This document shows, piece after piece, positions 1-11,188 of a stretch of DNA of 64,000 nt. The DNA comes from Mycolicibacterium diernhoferi. Lineage in GTDB: Bacteria > Actinomycetota > Actinomycetes > Mycobacteriales > Mycobacteriaceae. Location: NCBI RefSeq assembly GCF_019456655.1, contig NZ_CP080332.1:3410001-3474000 (forward strand), given 5' to 3'. Each line of letters starts with the position of its first letter. The first letter of the stretch is position 1. The notes beneath the pieces were generated by a model. The model searched no databases, was not told where the DNA came from, and was given only the letters and a program-made list of their open reading frames with translations. A program made the position numbers and the translations under genes.

Positions 1-1637
1 TCGTGGTCGGCGCGGTGATCCTGTGGCGCTTCTTCGGTGACGCGCTGTCCAACCGCAGTCAGGCCTCCGCCGATCGCTGCGTCGAGGGCGAGATGACCGT
101 CTCGGTGATCGCCGACCCGGCGATCGCCGATCACGTGACGACGCTGGCCGAGCAGTACAGCAAGGACGCCGATCCGGTCGGTGACCGCTGCGTGAAGGTC
201 GCGGTCCAGGCTGCCGACTCCGCTGCGGTGATCAACGGATTCACCGAAACCTGGCCGGGGGATCTCGGTGAGCGGCCGGCGATGTGGATCCCGGCCAGCT
301 CGGTCTCCGAGGCACGGCTGGAGTCCGTCGACGACAAGGCCATCATCGACAGCCGGCCGCTGGTCAGCACCCCTGTGGTGGTGGCCGCCCGGCCCGAGCT
401 CAAAGAAGCGCTGGCCCAGCAGAACTGGTCGACGTTGCCGGGACTGCAGAGCAATCCTGCCGGGCTCGACGGGCTGAACCTGCCGGGCTGGGGCGGACTG
501 CGCCTGGCGCTGCCGCTCACCGGCGACTCCGATGCCAGTTTCCTGGCCGCCGAAGCGGTGGCCGCGGCCTCCGCACCGGCCGGGGCCCCGCCGTCCGACG
601 GCGCCGGGGCCGCGCAGCGGCTGTTCGGAGGCCAGCCCGAGTTGGCCGACACCGCGGCCGACACCGCGCTGGACACCCTGATCAACGCCGCCGACCCGGC
701 GACCGCCCCGGTCCACGCCGTCGTCACCACCGAGCAGAAACTGGTCCAGCGGGCCGCCGACCTGCCGGACGCCGGTGCGAAGCTCAGCGCGTGGATTCCG
801 CCGGGACCGGCCGCCGTCGCCGATTTCCCCGGGGTGCTGCTCAGCGGCGACTGGTTGTCCAAGGAACAGGTCAGCGCGGCCAGCGAGTTCGACCGCTACC
901 TGCGTAAGCCCGAGCAACTCGCGAAGCTGGCCGAGGCCGGATTCCGGGCCGAGGGCACAACCCCGCCGAGCAGCCCGGTCACCGATTTCCCGCAACTGGC
1001 GCAACGGCTGTCGTTCGGCGATGCCGCGTCCCGTGCCGCCCTGGCGACCCGGTTGACGGCGCCTGCCCGGGACGGCGCGGTCACCGTGGTGCTGAATCAG
1101 TCGATGCCCGTCGACGAGGGCGGCCGCAGCCGGCTGAGCAATGTGACCACCGCACTGAACGACCGGCTGCAGGTGCTGCCGCCGTCCACGTCGGTGGGGC
1201 TGTGGACGTTCGACGGGGTGGCCGGCCGCTCGGTGACCACCACCGGGCCGCTCGGCGACGATGCGCGGTCGGCGGCGCTCAGTTCCAGCCTGCAGGGGCA
1301 GACCGCATCCGGTGGCGGGGCGGTGTCGTTCACCACCCTGCGACTGGTCTACGGCGAGGCGGTGACGAACTTCCGTGAGGGCGTACCCAATTCGGTGCTG
1401 GTGATCACCTCCGGCCCGCACACCGACCGCAGCCTGGACGGCCCCGGGTTGGTGTCCTACATCCAGGGCGCGGTGGACGAGCAGCGCCCGGTCGCGGTGA
1501 ACGTCATCAACCTCGGTGACGACCCGGACCGCGCGACGTGGGAAGCCGTGGCCCAGGCCAGCGGCGGCGAGTACCGCAGCGTGCCGAACTCGGCGGACCC
1601 CGCGCTCGCCGACGCGGTGGCGGAACTGCTGGGTTAG
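1..1637 (+). CDS. vWA-like / solute-binding-like envelope protein, 5' end cut by window edge
   Basis: The reading frame is open from the left edge, so the N-terminus is missing; about 544 residues remain. The visible part opens with the end of a hydrophobic segment (around VGAVILWRFF), then a periplasmic-binding-protein-like region, then a C-terminal von Willebrand A-like domain from about residue 355. The metal site looks degenerate: the strand that should carry DxSxS reads LNQSMP, so Asp is Asn and the last Ser is Pro. By position beyond gcvP and a LipZ-like hydrolase it probably corresponds to Rv1836c, a protein of unknown function in M. tuberculosis (recalled, not searched). The stop lies 6 nt from that of the convergent MFS gene. 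Confidence 0.7.
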   Translation, partial: VVGAVILWRFFGDALSNRSQASADRCVEGEMTVSVIADPAIADHVTTLAEQYSKDADPVGDRCVKVAVQAADSAAVINGFTETWPGDLGERPAMWIPASSVSEARLESVDDKAIIDSRPLVSTPVVVAARPELKEALAQQNWSTLPGLQSNPAGLDGLNLPGWGGLRLALPLTGDSDASFLAAEAVAAASAPAGAPPSDGAGAAQRLFGGQPELADTAADTALDTLINAADPATAPVHAVVTTEQKLVQRAADLPDAGAKLSAWIPPGPAAVADFPGVLLSGDWLSKEQVSAASEFDRYLRKPEQLAKLAEAGFRAEGTTPPSSPVTDFPQLAQRLSFGDAASRAALATRLTAPARDGAVTVVLNQSMPVDEGGRSRLSNVTTALNDRLQVLPPSTSVGLWTFDGVAGRSVTTTGPLGDDARSAALSSSLQGQTASGGGAVSFTTLRLVYGEAVTNFREGVPNSVLVITSGPHTDRSLDGPGLVSYIQGAVDEQRPVAVNVINLGDDPDRATWEAVAQASGGEYRSVPNSADPALADAVAELLG

Positions 1638-1643
1638 TCGCAG

Positions 1644-3044
1644 TTACGCGGTCGCGGTGGCGCACTCCTGTGGGGCGCGCCAAGCGCGCGGCAGCGCCAC
1701 CGCGAGGCCGATCACGCCGAGGATCACCGGAACCAGCAGCGCCGCCCGGTACGAGTCGAGTTGACCGGCGCCGGCCGCCGTCGCCGCCACCTGGACCGCG
1801 GTGGTCGCGGCCAGCCCGATCGCGGCCCCGAACTGGAATGTCGTGTAGAGCAGCCCGCTGGTCAGTCCCTGCGCGGACTCCTCGACACCGTCGGTCGCGG
1901 CGATCGTCAGCGGCCCGTAGGCCAGGGTGAACGCGATGCCGAGCGCCAGCAGGCTGGGCAGCATGCTCAGATACACCCAGTCCCGTTCCACGCCGAGGAA
2001 CAGCAGGAAGGACAGCGCCGCGCAGGCCATTCCGGCCGCGATGACGCGCCACAGCCCGAAGCGGCGCACCAGGATCGGGGTGAGCGTGGGCGCCAGGATC
2101 GCGTCGATCGCGACGACCAGCAAGGCCAGTGCGGTGGACAGCGCCGACCAACCCCGCAGCTCCTGCAGGTAGAGCACGATGATGAACTGGAAGCCCATGA
2201 AGCCGGCGGCCAGACAGCCCGCCCCGAGGTAGGCGTTGACCTGCGGGCCCGACCGCAGCAGAGCCAGCGGCACCAACGGATCGGCGGCGGCGCGCTGCCG
2301 GGCGCCGAATCCGACGAACGACACCAGCGCGATCAGACCGAGCCACACCGAGCCGAGAACCGTTCCGTGGGCGGCATTCTCGATGGCCGTCACGGTGAGC
2401 ACCACGGCCCCGGTGACGAGCACCGCACCGGGCAGGTCGAGGGACCGGCGGGCGGTGACCTCGTCGCGCGGGATCAGCGGGAGTGCCAGCAGCAGCACGG
2501 CCGAGGCCAGCACGACCGGGGCGAAGAACACCCACCGCCAGCCGAACGAGGTGAGCAGGCCGCCCGCGACGAGTCCGAGCGAGAATCCGGCCGCACCGAG
2601 ACCGGCGTAGATGAGTACGGCCCGGTCCCGTTGCGGGCCTTCGGGAAAGCTCGTGGTGATGATCGCGAGCCCGGCCGGCATCAGGAAGGCCGCGGCGATA
2701 CCGGTGAGGACCCGGACCCCGATGACGGTGGCGCCGTTGGGGGCGATGCCGCCCAGCGCCGACACCCCGATGAAGATGACCAGTGCGGTCAGGAAGACCC
2801 GCCGCCGCCCGTAGACGTCGGCGGTACGGCCACCGAGCAGCATGAATCCGCCGTAGCCGATCACGTATCCACTGACGATCCACTGCAATTCGACGGTCGG
2901 CAGGTCGAGCGCCCGCCGGATGGTGGGCAACGCGATGTTGAACATCGCGATGTCGATGCCTTCCAGGAACGCCGCCCCACACAGCGCCGCGAGCAGCAGC
3001 GCCGCGCGGAGTCTGGAGGTCGACTTCACATCGGTAGCGCCCAT
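1644..3044 (-). CDS. MFS drug-efflux transporter, DHA2-type
   Basis: A 466-residue, very hydrophobic protein with a short basic N-terminus, about 14 predicted membrane spans and a mid-protein stretch typical of EmrB/QacA-like proton antiporters. The cytoplasmic loop GGRTADVYGRRRVF (about residues 71-84) is the MFS motif A. The likely role is export of hydrophobic drugs or toxic metabolites across the inner membrane. The ATG at 3044 is the only sensible start. It diverges from an HxlR regulator with a palindrome in between, so it is probably repressed by that protein. The substrate cannot be told from the sequence. Confidence 0.85.
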   Translation of the reverse strand: MGATDVKSTSRLRAALLLAALCGAAFLEGIDIAMFNIALPTIRRALDLPTVELQWIVSGYVIGYGGFMLLGGRTADVYGRRRVFLTALVIFIGVSALGGIAPNGATVIGVRVLTGIAAAFLMPAGLAIITTSFPEGPQRDRAVLIYAGLGAAGFSLGLVAGGLLTSFGWRWVFFAPVVLASAVLLLALPLIPRDEVTARRSLDLPGAVLVTGAVVLTVTAIENAAHGTVLGSVWLGLIALVSFVGFGARQRAAADPLVPLALLRSGPQVNAYLGAGCLAAGFMGFQFIIVLYLQELRGWSALSTALALLVVAIDAILAPTLTPILVRRFGLWRVIAAGMACAALSFLLFLGVERDWVYLSMLPSLLALGIAFTLAYGPLTIAATDGVEESAQGLTSGLLYTTFQFGAAIGLAATTAVQVAATAAGAGQLDSYRAALLVPVILGVIGLAVALPRAWRAPQECATATA

Positions 3045-3054
3045 ATGCCCACCT

Positions 3055-3075
3055 TCAGTTCCTATTGGTAACTGA
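3055..3075. promoter_or_regulatory. Candidate HxlR operator between the divergent MFS and regulator genes
   Basis: TCAGTT and AACTGA form perfect 6-bp arms 9 nt apart, centred between the two divergent genes. It sits where a repressor would block both promoters. HxlR/YodB-type dimers bind palindromes of about this size. It covers the TTG codon at 3065, which argues against that codon being the regulator's start. Confidence 0.5.
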
Positions 3076-3100
3076 CCACATCATCAGGCACCATGGAGCC

Positions 3101-3538
3101 GTGGCGGAAGAAGGCACTTTGAAGTCAGTCGGTACCTCGCAGGGAACCGACTGCTGCCCGGATGCCTTCCAGTGGGACCGGCGGGAGGACTGCGAGGTCC
3201 GGCAGATCCTCGACCGGATCGCCGACAAGTGGTCGCTGCTCATCATCGCCCTGCTCGACGACGGCTCCCTGCGGTTCACCGAGCTCAAGCGTCGGATCGA
3301 CGGGGTCAGCCAGCGCATGCTGACCGTGACGCTGCGCCAGCTCGAGCGCGACGGGCTGGTCCGGCGCACCGTGCACCCGGTCGTCCCGCCCCGGGTCGAC
3401 TACGAGCTCACCGAACTGGGCCGCACCCTGCACGAGACCGTGCAAACGCTGGTCCGTTGGACCGAGGCGCACCAAGGCGATATCGCCGCAGCGCGCCGGC
3501 GCTTCGACGAGGCCAACGCACCGTCGGACCGGGGCTGA
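3101..3538 (+). CDS. HxlR-family transcriptional regulator
   Basis: About 145 residues from the GTG at 3101; a TTG at 3065 would add 12 residues but lies inside the candidate operator. The core (CEVRQILDRIADKWSLLII, then a winged helix with the LKRRIDGVSQRMLTVTLRQLERDGLV block) is typical of HxlR winged-helix proteins. The conserved Cys just before the helix (EDCEVRQIL) is the residue that senses quinones, aldehydes or hypochlorite in several family members. It is divergent from the MFS pump and very probably controls it. Confidence 0.85.
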   Translation: MAEEGTLKSVGTSQGTDCCPDAFQWDRREDCEVRQILDRIADKWSLLIIALLDDGSLRFTELKRRIDGVSQRMLTVTLRQLERDGLVRRTVHPVVPPRVDYELTELGRTLHETVQTLVRWTEAHQGDIAAARRRFDEANAPSDRG

Positions 3539-3547
3539 CCCGCGGCG

Positions 3548-4411
3548 TCAGACCGCGAGCAGCCGCAGCGCTTCGGCGGCGAACACCTCGGGCACCTCGA
3601 CCTGCGGGTAGTGCCCGACGCCGGGCAGCTCGATCACCGTCGCGTCGGGTCGTAGTTCACGCAGCCCGGCCAGCACGTTGACGGTGGCCACCGGATCGTC
3701 GAGGCCCCACAGGAAGTTCACCGGCTTGTCCCACGCGGTGATCGCCCCGTGCCAGCGCTGCGCGTAGCGCACACGCTCGTCGAGGTAGGCGCACAGCAGG
3801 TGCATGATGCGGTGGCCGTCGTTGTGCGCCAACAACGCCCATTGCGCCTCGGCCTCGTCCGGCGACAGCGGGTGCCCGGCGCTGAACAGTCGGGCGAACC
3901 CGCGCACGAATCCGGCGCGACCGGTCAGCCGGGACAACACCGGACCCAACGGCCCGCGCAGCACCTTCTGCGAGGGACGCAGGCTGGCCCGCTCCAGGAT
4001 CACGCTGCCGTTGGTGAGCACCGCGGACCGCAGGTCGAACGGCAACCGCCCCTCGACATCTCGGGCGAGCAGTTCGGTGGCCACCGAGGTGCCCATGTCG
4101 TGCGCGATCATCGTCACCGGTCCCTGCACGGTCCGGGCGAGCACCTCGGCCACCAGGTCGGCCTGCTCCAGCAGGCTGTTGCGGCGCCGCGGCTTGTCCG
4201 ACAACCCGAACCCGAGAAAGTCCAGCGTCACCCAGGCCCGGCCGGCCAGGGCAGGCACCACCTCGCGGTAGTCGAAGGAACTGGACGGAAACCCGTGCAG
4301 CAGCAGCACCGTCGGGCCGTCACCGTCGGCGGACCGGACGAACACCCGCCCCGCCGGGGTGTCCAGGAAGCGTCCACCATCGCACCACTGTTGGACCGTC
4401 GGCGGCAGCAT
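3548..4411 (-). CDS. Alpha/beta hydrolase with Asp nucleophile (haloalkane dehalogenase / epoxide hydrolase-like; LipZ-like position)
   Basis: A 287-residue alpha/beta-fold hydrolase. The oxyanion region is LLHGFPSSS (38-45). The nucleophile elbow reads AHDMG, giving Asp105 rather than Ser, as in haloalkane dehalogenases and epoxide hydrolases. A later acid in GLDDP and a histidine in GVGHYP complete a plausible triad. No signal peptide is seen. It follows gcvP on the same strand after 40 nt. In M. tuberculosis the gcvB-linked hydrolases are Rv1833c and LipZ (Rv1834); strand and length (288 aa) favour LipZ. The substrate is unknown. Confidence 0.8.
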   Translation of the reverse strand: MLPPTVQQWCDGGRFLDTPAGRVFVRSADGDGPTVLLLHGFPSSSFDYREVVPALAGRAWVTLDFLGFGLSDKPRRRNSLLEQADLVAEVLARTVQGPVTMIAHDMGTSVATELLARDVEGRLPFDLRSAVLTNGSVILERASLRPSQKVLRGPLGPVLSRLTGRAGFVRGFARLFSAGHPLSPDEAEAQWALLAHNDGHRIMHLLCAYLDERVRYAQRWHGAITAWDKPVNFLWGLDDPVATVNVLAGLRELRPDATVIELPGVGHYPQVEVPEVFAAEALRLLAV

Positions 4412-4451
4412 GCCGGCGAGCCTAGGCGAACCGGTGCGGATGCGCGCCCGC

Positions 4452-7283
<2,832 letters not shown>

Positions 7284-7325
7284 ATGAACTCCCGGTCGAG
7301 GCGGTCTACGTACGCGCGCGCACGT

Positions 7326-7516
7326 CAGTGCCCTCTCCCTCTGTCGGGGGTGCCTGAGAGATTCAGTCCGCGGGTGGACCTTTCCCCATGGGCGGGTGCG
7401 CAGGGCACCGCTTTCCAGAGGCATCGTGGCCGTGTGCGGTCCGGGGGCCTGAGAGGTTGACGGAGAGGTATTGCTCCTTCGGCGCCCGTGGCTGGCGGCC
7501 ACGGAACTCTCCCGCG
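7326..7516 (-). ncRNA. Tandem glycine riboswitch in the gcvP leader
   Basis: Read on the minus strand, the leader contains two glycine-aptamer signatures in order. The first has GGGAGAG, GCCGAAGGAGCAA, CCTCTCAGGC and the linker CTCTGGAAAGC. The second has GGGGAAAGGTCC, ATCTCTCAGGCACC and GACAGAGGGAGAGG. This is the classic two-aptamer gcvT-type element. It ends about 40 nt before the gcvP GTG. The family usually turns expression on when glycine is bound. No strong U-tract terminator is seen in the short gap to the start, so control of translation initiation is more likely here. Confidence 0.92.
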
Positions 7517-7538
7517 CAAGGGCGATGCGTCGTTGATT

Positions 7539-8666
7539 CTACCGCCCGGCCAGATCCAGCGCCGTCCACGCCAGCGCAGTCGCCCCGTCACGCAGCGCGG
7601 CCTCGGCCTGCGGGCCCACCGCGGCGTCGGCGAATTCCCGCTGATGGTTCACCGCAGGCAGCGACCCGATGCCCAGATACGGGTGGATCGCCCGCACCAC
7701 CTGGGACACATTGCCCATGTCGGTCGACGCGGTGCGCATCGCCGCCGCGCCCTCGGCCGGCTCGGCCAGCATGTCCCGCCCCAGCTCCGCGGCGTTGGCG
7801 ATGAACAGGTCCAGCAGGTCCTCGTCGGTGCGGAATTCCGCGTACGGCGGGGACTCCAGCTCGATCTCCAGCTCGCATCCCGTCCCCAGGGCCCCGGCGG
7901 CGAAACAGTCGCGGATGCGGCGTTCGATGCCGGCGAGCTCGGCCAGGGTGCGGGCCCGCACATACCAGCGGCCGGTGGCCGAGTCCGGGATCGCGTTCGG
8001 TGCCGTCCCGGCGTCGGTCACCACCCCGTGTACCCGGGTGGTCGACGGCAGCTGCTGGCGCAGCAGCCCGATCGCCACCTGGGCGACGGTGAACGCGTCG
8101 GCGGCGTTCACACCCAGGTGCGGGTAGGCCCCGGCGTGCGCGCTGACGCCGCGGTAGGAGACCCGCCAATGCGCGACCGCCAGCGGTTCGGCGCGCGGGG
8201 CGTCGACAGGGCCGGGGTGCATCATCAGGGCCGCGTCCAGGCCGTCGAACTCGCCGGCCTCCAGCATGCCGATCTTGCCGCCGCCGCCCTCCTCGGCCGG
8301 GGTGCCGATGACGTGCACGGTGATACCGGTGTCGCCGGCGGCGCGCACCATCAGCGCCGCGCCGACCGCGGACGCGGCGATCAGGTTGTGCCCGCAGGCG
8401 TGCCCGAGGCCCGGTAGCGCGTCGTACTCGGCGATGAAGGCGATGTGCAGCGGCCCGTCGCCGGCGCGGGCGTGGAACGCGGTCTCCAGTCCGGCGGCCC
8501 GGCGGTCGACGCTGAACCCCTGCCCGTCGAGCAGGTCGGTCAGCATCCGGTGAGCCCGCACCTCCTGCCAGGCGATCTCGGGATCGGCGTGCAACCGGGT
8601 GCTGATGCCGCGCACCAGCTCCCAGTTGCGCGTCAGGTACCCCTGGGCGAGGGCTTTAGAGGTCAC
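7539..8666 (-). CDS. M20-family amidohydrolase (AbgB/PM20D2-like)
   Basis: A 375-residue metal-dependent amidohydrolase. Family signatures are [15 protein letters not shown] (about 80-94, metal-binding His89 and His93) and [10 protein letters not shown] (121-130, catalytic and metal Glu pair), followed by the dimerisation domain with [10 protein letters not shown]. These enzymes cleave amide bonds of N-acyl amino acids, p-aminobenzoyl-glutamate or small peptides. The GTG at 8666 overlaps the upstream DUF1028 gene by 11 nt. It is the last gene of the catabolic operon; gcvP's riboswitch begins beyond it. A role in releasing an amino or carboxylate product is inferred from context. Confidence 0.88.
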   Translation of the reverse strand: MTSKALAQGYLTRNWELVRGISTRLHADPEIAWQEVRAHRMLTDLLDGQGFSVDRRAAGLETAFHARAGDGPLHIAFIAEYDALPGLGHACGHNLIAASAVGAALMVRAAGDTGITVHVIGTPAEEGGGGKIGMLEAGEFDGLDAALMMHPGPVDAPRAEPLAVAHWRVSYRGVSAHAGAYPHLGVNAADAFTVAQVAIGLLRQQLPSTTRVHGVVTDAGTAPNAIPDSATGRWYVRARTLAELAGIERRIRDCFAAGALGTGCELEIELESPPYAEFRTDEDLLDLFIANAAELGRDMLAEPAEGAAAMRTASTDMGNVSQVVRAIHPYLGIGSLPAVNHQREFADAAVGPQAEAALRDGATALAWTALDLAGR

Positions 8667-9330
8667 CCGGGACCCCGAAGCTCGGTGCGCCGGCGGGGTC
8701 GAGGGCACGACGGACGTAGTCGTCGCGCTGGGGTTCCCAGACCTCCCACAGTGCGGCCAGCTGTGTGTACGGGTCCTCGGACCAGTCCACCCGCAGAGTG
8801 GTCTCGGGCCACTCGACCTCGCGGTAGACCAGCAGCCCGGCGGCGTGGATCGGGCCCTCTTCGCCGCCGGCGTCCAGTGCGGCGGCCAGTCCGTCCAGCA
8901 GCCGCCGTTCGAACTGGGTGGCCGCGGAGGTCTCGTAACCCCGGACCAGTTCGGTGATGGTGGCCGCCGAGGCCAGCATGTTGCCGGCCCCGACGACGCC
9001 GTCACCGGCGAGGTGGTGGTGGGTGCCCAGGGCCCCGGCGCCACTGAACGCGGCGCTGCGACCCGCCCGGTCCAGCACGGTCAGCTGCCGGTAGTCGCGC
9101 ATCGGGTGCGCCTCGACGACGGTGTCCAGGGCGGTCCGGGCGTCCGCGCCGGCGGCGAGCTGATCCAGCAGCAGGGGGCCCAGCCGGGGGTCGGTGACGT
9201 TCTGGCTGGCGGCCGCCCCGAGTCCGGGCCGGATGTTCAGGCAGCGCGAGGCCACCGCGGGCGAGGACGAGGCGATGACCATGCCGAAGGCGCCGGTGTC
9301 GCGGTCCAGCGCGGCGAGCGAGAACGTCAT
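8656..9330 (-). CDS. DUF1028 family protein
   Basis: 224 residues beginning MTFSLAALD, with the family's N-terminal pattern of a short strand, then FGMVIASSSPAVASRC, then the region around AAASQNVTDPRLG, GAGNML and the C-terminal WEPQRDDYVRRALDP. The fold is related to Ntn hydrolases; the biochemical function is unknown as far as I know. The gene overlaps RidA upstream by 4 nt and the amidohydrolase downstream by 11 nt, so it is almost certainly translated with them. The context suggests a hydrolytic step or a partner of the amidohydrolase, which is an inference. Confidence 0.85.
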   Translation of the reverse strand: MTFSLAALDRDTGAFGMVIASSSPAVASRCLNIRPGLGAAASQNVTDPRLGPLLLDQLAAGADARTALDTVVEAHPMRDYRQLTVLDRAGRSAAFSGAGALGTHHHLAGDGVVGAGNMLASAATITELVRGYETSAATQFERRLLDGLAAALDAGGEEGPIHAAGLLVYREVEWPETTLRVDWSEDPYTQLAALWEVWEPQRDDYVRRALDPAGAPSFGVPGDL

Positions 9331-9743
9331 GACGCCCCCTGCCGCACCGCGATGACGTCCACCTCGACCAGCCACTCGGGCCGGGCCAGGGCGCTGACCA
9401 CCAGCCCGGTGGACACCGGGTGCACGCCCTTGAGCCACCGCCCGATCACCCGGTACACGGCCTCGCGGTAGCGCGGATCCACAAGGTAGACGGTCACTTT
9501 GACGATGTCATCCAGGGTGGCGTCGGCCTCGGCGAGCAGGGTGGCGATATTGGACATCGCCTGCTCGGTCTGGGCGGCCACATCGCCGACGCCGATGTTC
9601 TCGGCGGTGTCGAGGTCCTGGCCGATCTGGCCGCGCAGGTAGATGGTGTCCCCGGCCACCACGGCCTGGCACAGATCGTTGTCGAGGTTCTGCTCCGGGT
9701 AGGTGTCGCGGGTGTTGAACGGGCGGATTCTGGTGTGTGTCAC
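9327..9743 (-). CDS. RidA (YjgF/YER057c) family imine/enamine deaminase
   Basis: 138 residues with the RidA core: an N-terminal strand then YLRGQIGQDL, EQAMSNIATLLAEADATLDDIVKVTVYLVD, and near the C-terminus RPEWLVEVDVIAV. Classical RidA has an Arg near the C-terminus contacting the substrate carboxylate; here that region reads ALARPEWLVEVD, with the Arg present. RidA proteins hydrolyse reactive enamines and imines, and some are dedicated catabolic deaminases such as 2-aminomuconate deaminase or RutC. The GTG at 9743 overlaps the monooxygenase stop by 4 nt. Its place in the operon implies an aminated or imine intermediate. Confidence 0.88.
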   Translation of the reverse strand: MTHTRIRPFNTRDTYPEQNLDNDLCQAVVAGDTIYLRGQIGQDLDTAENIGVGDVAAQTEQAMSNIATLLAEADATLDDIVKVTVYLVDPRYREAVYRVIGRWLKGVHPVSTGLVVSALARPEWLVEVDVIAVRQGAS

Positions 9744-11188
9744 TGGCCCACCCGGTCGGACAGTTCGGCCGCGGACTTGACCAGCGCCAGCGGGCCGTCG
9801 AAGTCGAAGTTGCGGTAGACGGCCTGGTAGTGCGCGAACGGCGGTGCCTGGGCGAACAATTGGAAGGTCAGCCGGTGCCCGGCGTAGTCGCTGTTGAGCA
9901 GGTCGCGGGCGAACGCCAGCAGTTTGCGACGGTCGTCGGCCTGCCACTCGTCGGTGATGGAGTAGTACTTCTCCAGCCATTCCGAGGCGCCCGGGACGCC
10001 GAAGGTGGCCGAGTCCGGGGTGATGCAGATCTGGCCGCCGCACAGTTCGCGGGCGTAGTGCATCATCTGCGGCAGCTGGGTCTGGGCCCACACCCGGCCG
10101 GCGTACAGCAGCGACTGGTTGGGCATCAGCAGCCCGCCCGGGCTGGTCTCGGCGTTGGCGATCGAGGCGGTCAGGTGGGCATCGATGCCCTCCCGGTAGC
10201 AGGCCAGCATCGCCAGCTTCTCCTGCACGGCCGGGTTGTTGTCCAGCCCGGTCTGGCGCACGTTGTGCAGGGCCGCACCGATCATCAGGTCGGCGAACCG
10301 GATCGACCGGTGCACGTAGGGCAGCGCGCTGTAGCGGTGCAGGCAGCTGCGCACGAAGGTGGCGGCCCGGGTGTGCCGGTAGAACAGGATGTCGTCCCAC
10401 GGGATCAGCACGTTGTCGAAGATCACCAGCGACTCGACCTCGTCCACCCGGTTGGACAGCGGGTAGTCCGCGGCATCGCGGCGGCCGGCGAAACCGGTGC
10501 GGCAGATGAACTTCAGGTTCGGCGCGTTCAGATCGGCGATGAACCCCACCGCGTAATCGGAGAGCTTGGAGTCGCCCCAGTTGGCGATGGTCGGCTTGGT
10601 GTAGGCCTGGGTGGCGTACGGCGCGGCGGTCTCGTACTTGGCGCCGCGCACGATGATGCCGTCGTCGGTCTCCTTGACCACGTGCAGCAGCATGTCGGGG
10701 TCCTGGTCCTGCGGGCGCTTGGACCGGTCGCCCTTGGGGTCGGTGTTGGCCGAGATGTGGAACGGGTCACCGGTGGCGGCCTTGTTCACGTGCCGGCGGA
10801 TGTTCTCGGCGAACCGCGGGTCGACCTCGTTGAGCACGTCCTGCCCGTCGTAGAGGGCCCACATCTCACCGATGGTCTCGTCCCCGACCCGGGTGACCAC
10901 GCCGCGGGCCTCGTCGAGGACCAGGTCGATGGCCTTGCGCTTGTCCTGCCAATCCTGTTGGGTCAGCGGCATCTTGTTGGCGATCGCGTTGCGCTCACCG
11001 TTCTCGTCGACGTAGCTCATCACGTCCTGGGTGGCGGCCTCGTGCGCCAGGTCGTAGATGCGGGCCCGGATGTCGACGATGGGCGCGAACATCGGGTGCT
11101 TGGTGACGTCGCGCACCTGTTCACCGTCGATGTAGATCTCGCGTCCGGTGTTGATGGACTCCCGGTATTCGTCTCCGGTCTTGATCAT
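9740..11188 (-). CDS. FADH2-dependent aromatic monooxygenase, HpaB-like large component
   Basis: 482 residues of the 4-hydroxyphenylacetate 3-hydroxylase (HpaB) family, group D flavin monooxygenases with an acyl-CoA-dehydrogenase-like fold. Recognisable blocks are the N-terminal KTGDEYRESI, the central GDPFHISANTDPKGDRSKRP and RGAKYETAAPYAT, VESLVIFDNVLIPWDDILFYR and the C-terminal CGGQICITPDSATF. It uses reduced flavin supplied by the HpaC-like reductase encoded just upstream (4-nt ATGA overlap). Homoprotocatechuate ring-cleavage genes are absent, so the substrate is probably not 4-hydroxyphenylacetate. Hydroxylation of an aromatic or heteroaromatic acid is inferred. Confidence 0.9.
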   Translation of the reverse strand: MIKTGDEYRESINTGREIYIDGEQVRDVTKHPMFAPIVDIRARIYDLAHEAATQDVMSYVDENGERNAIANKMPLTQQDWQDKRKAIDLVLDEARGVVTRVGDETIGEMWALYDGQDVLNEVDPRFAENIRRHVNKAATGDPFHISANTDPKGDRSKRPQDQDPDMLLHVVKETDDGIIVRGAKYETAAPYATQAYTKPTIANWGDSKLSDYAVGFIADLNAPNLKFICRTGFAGRRDAADYPLSNRVDEVESLVIFDNVLIPWDDILFYRHTRAATFVRSCLHRYSALPYVHRSIRFADLMIGAALHNVRQTGLDNNPAVQEKLAMLACYREGIDAHLTASIANAETSPGGLLMPNQSLLYAGRVWAQTQLPQMMHYARELCGGQICITPDSATFGVPGASEWLEKYYSITDEWQADDRRKLLAFARDLLNSDYAGHRLTFQLFAQAPPFAHYQAVYRNFDFDGPLALVKSAAELSDRVGQ

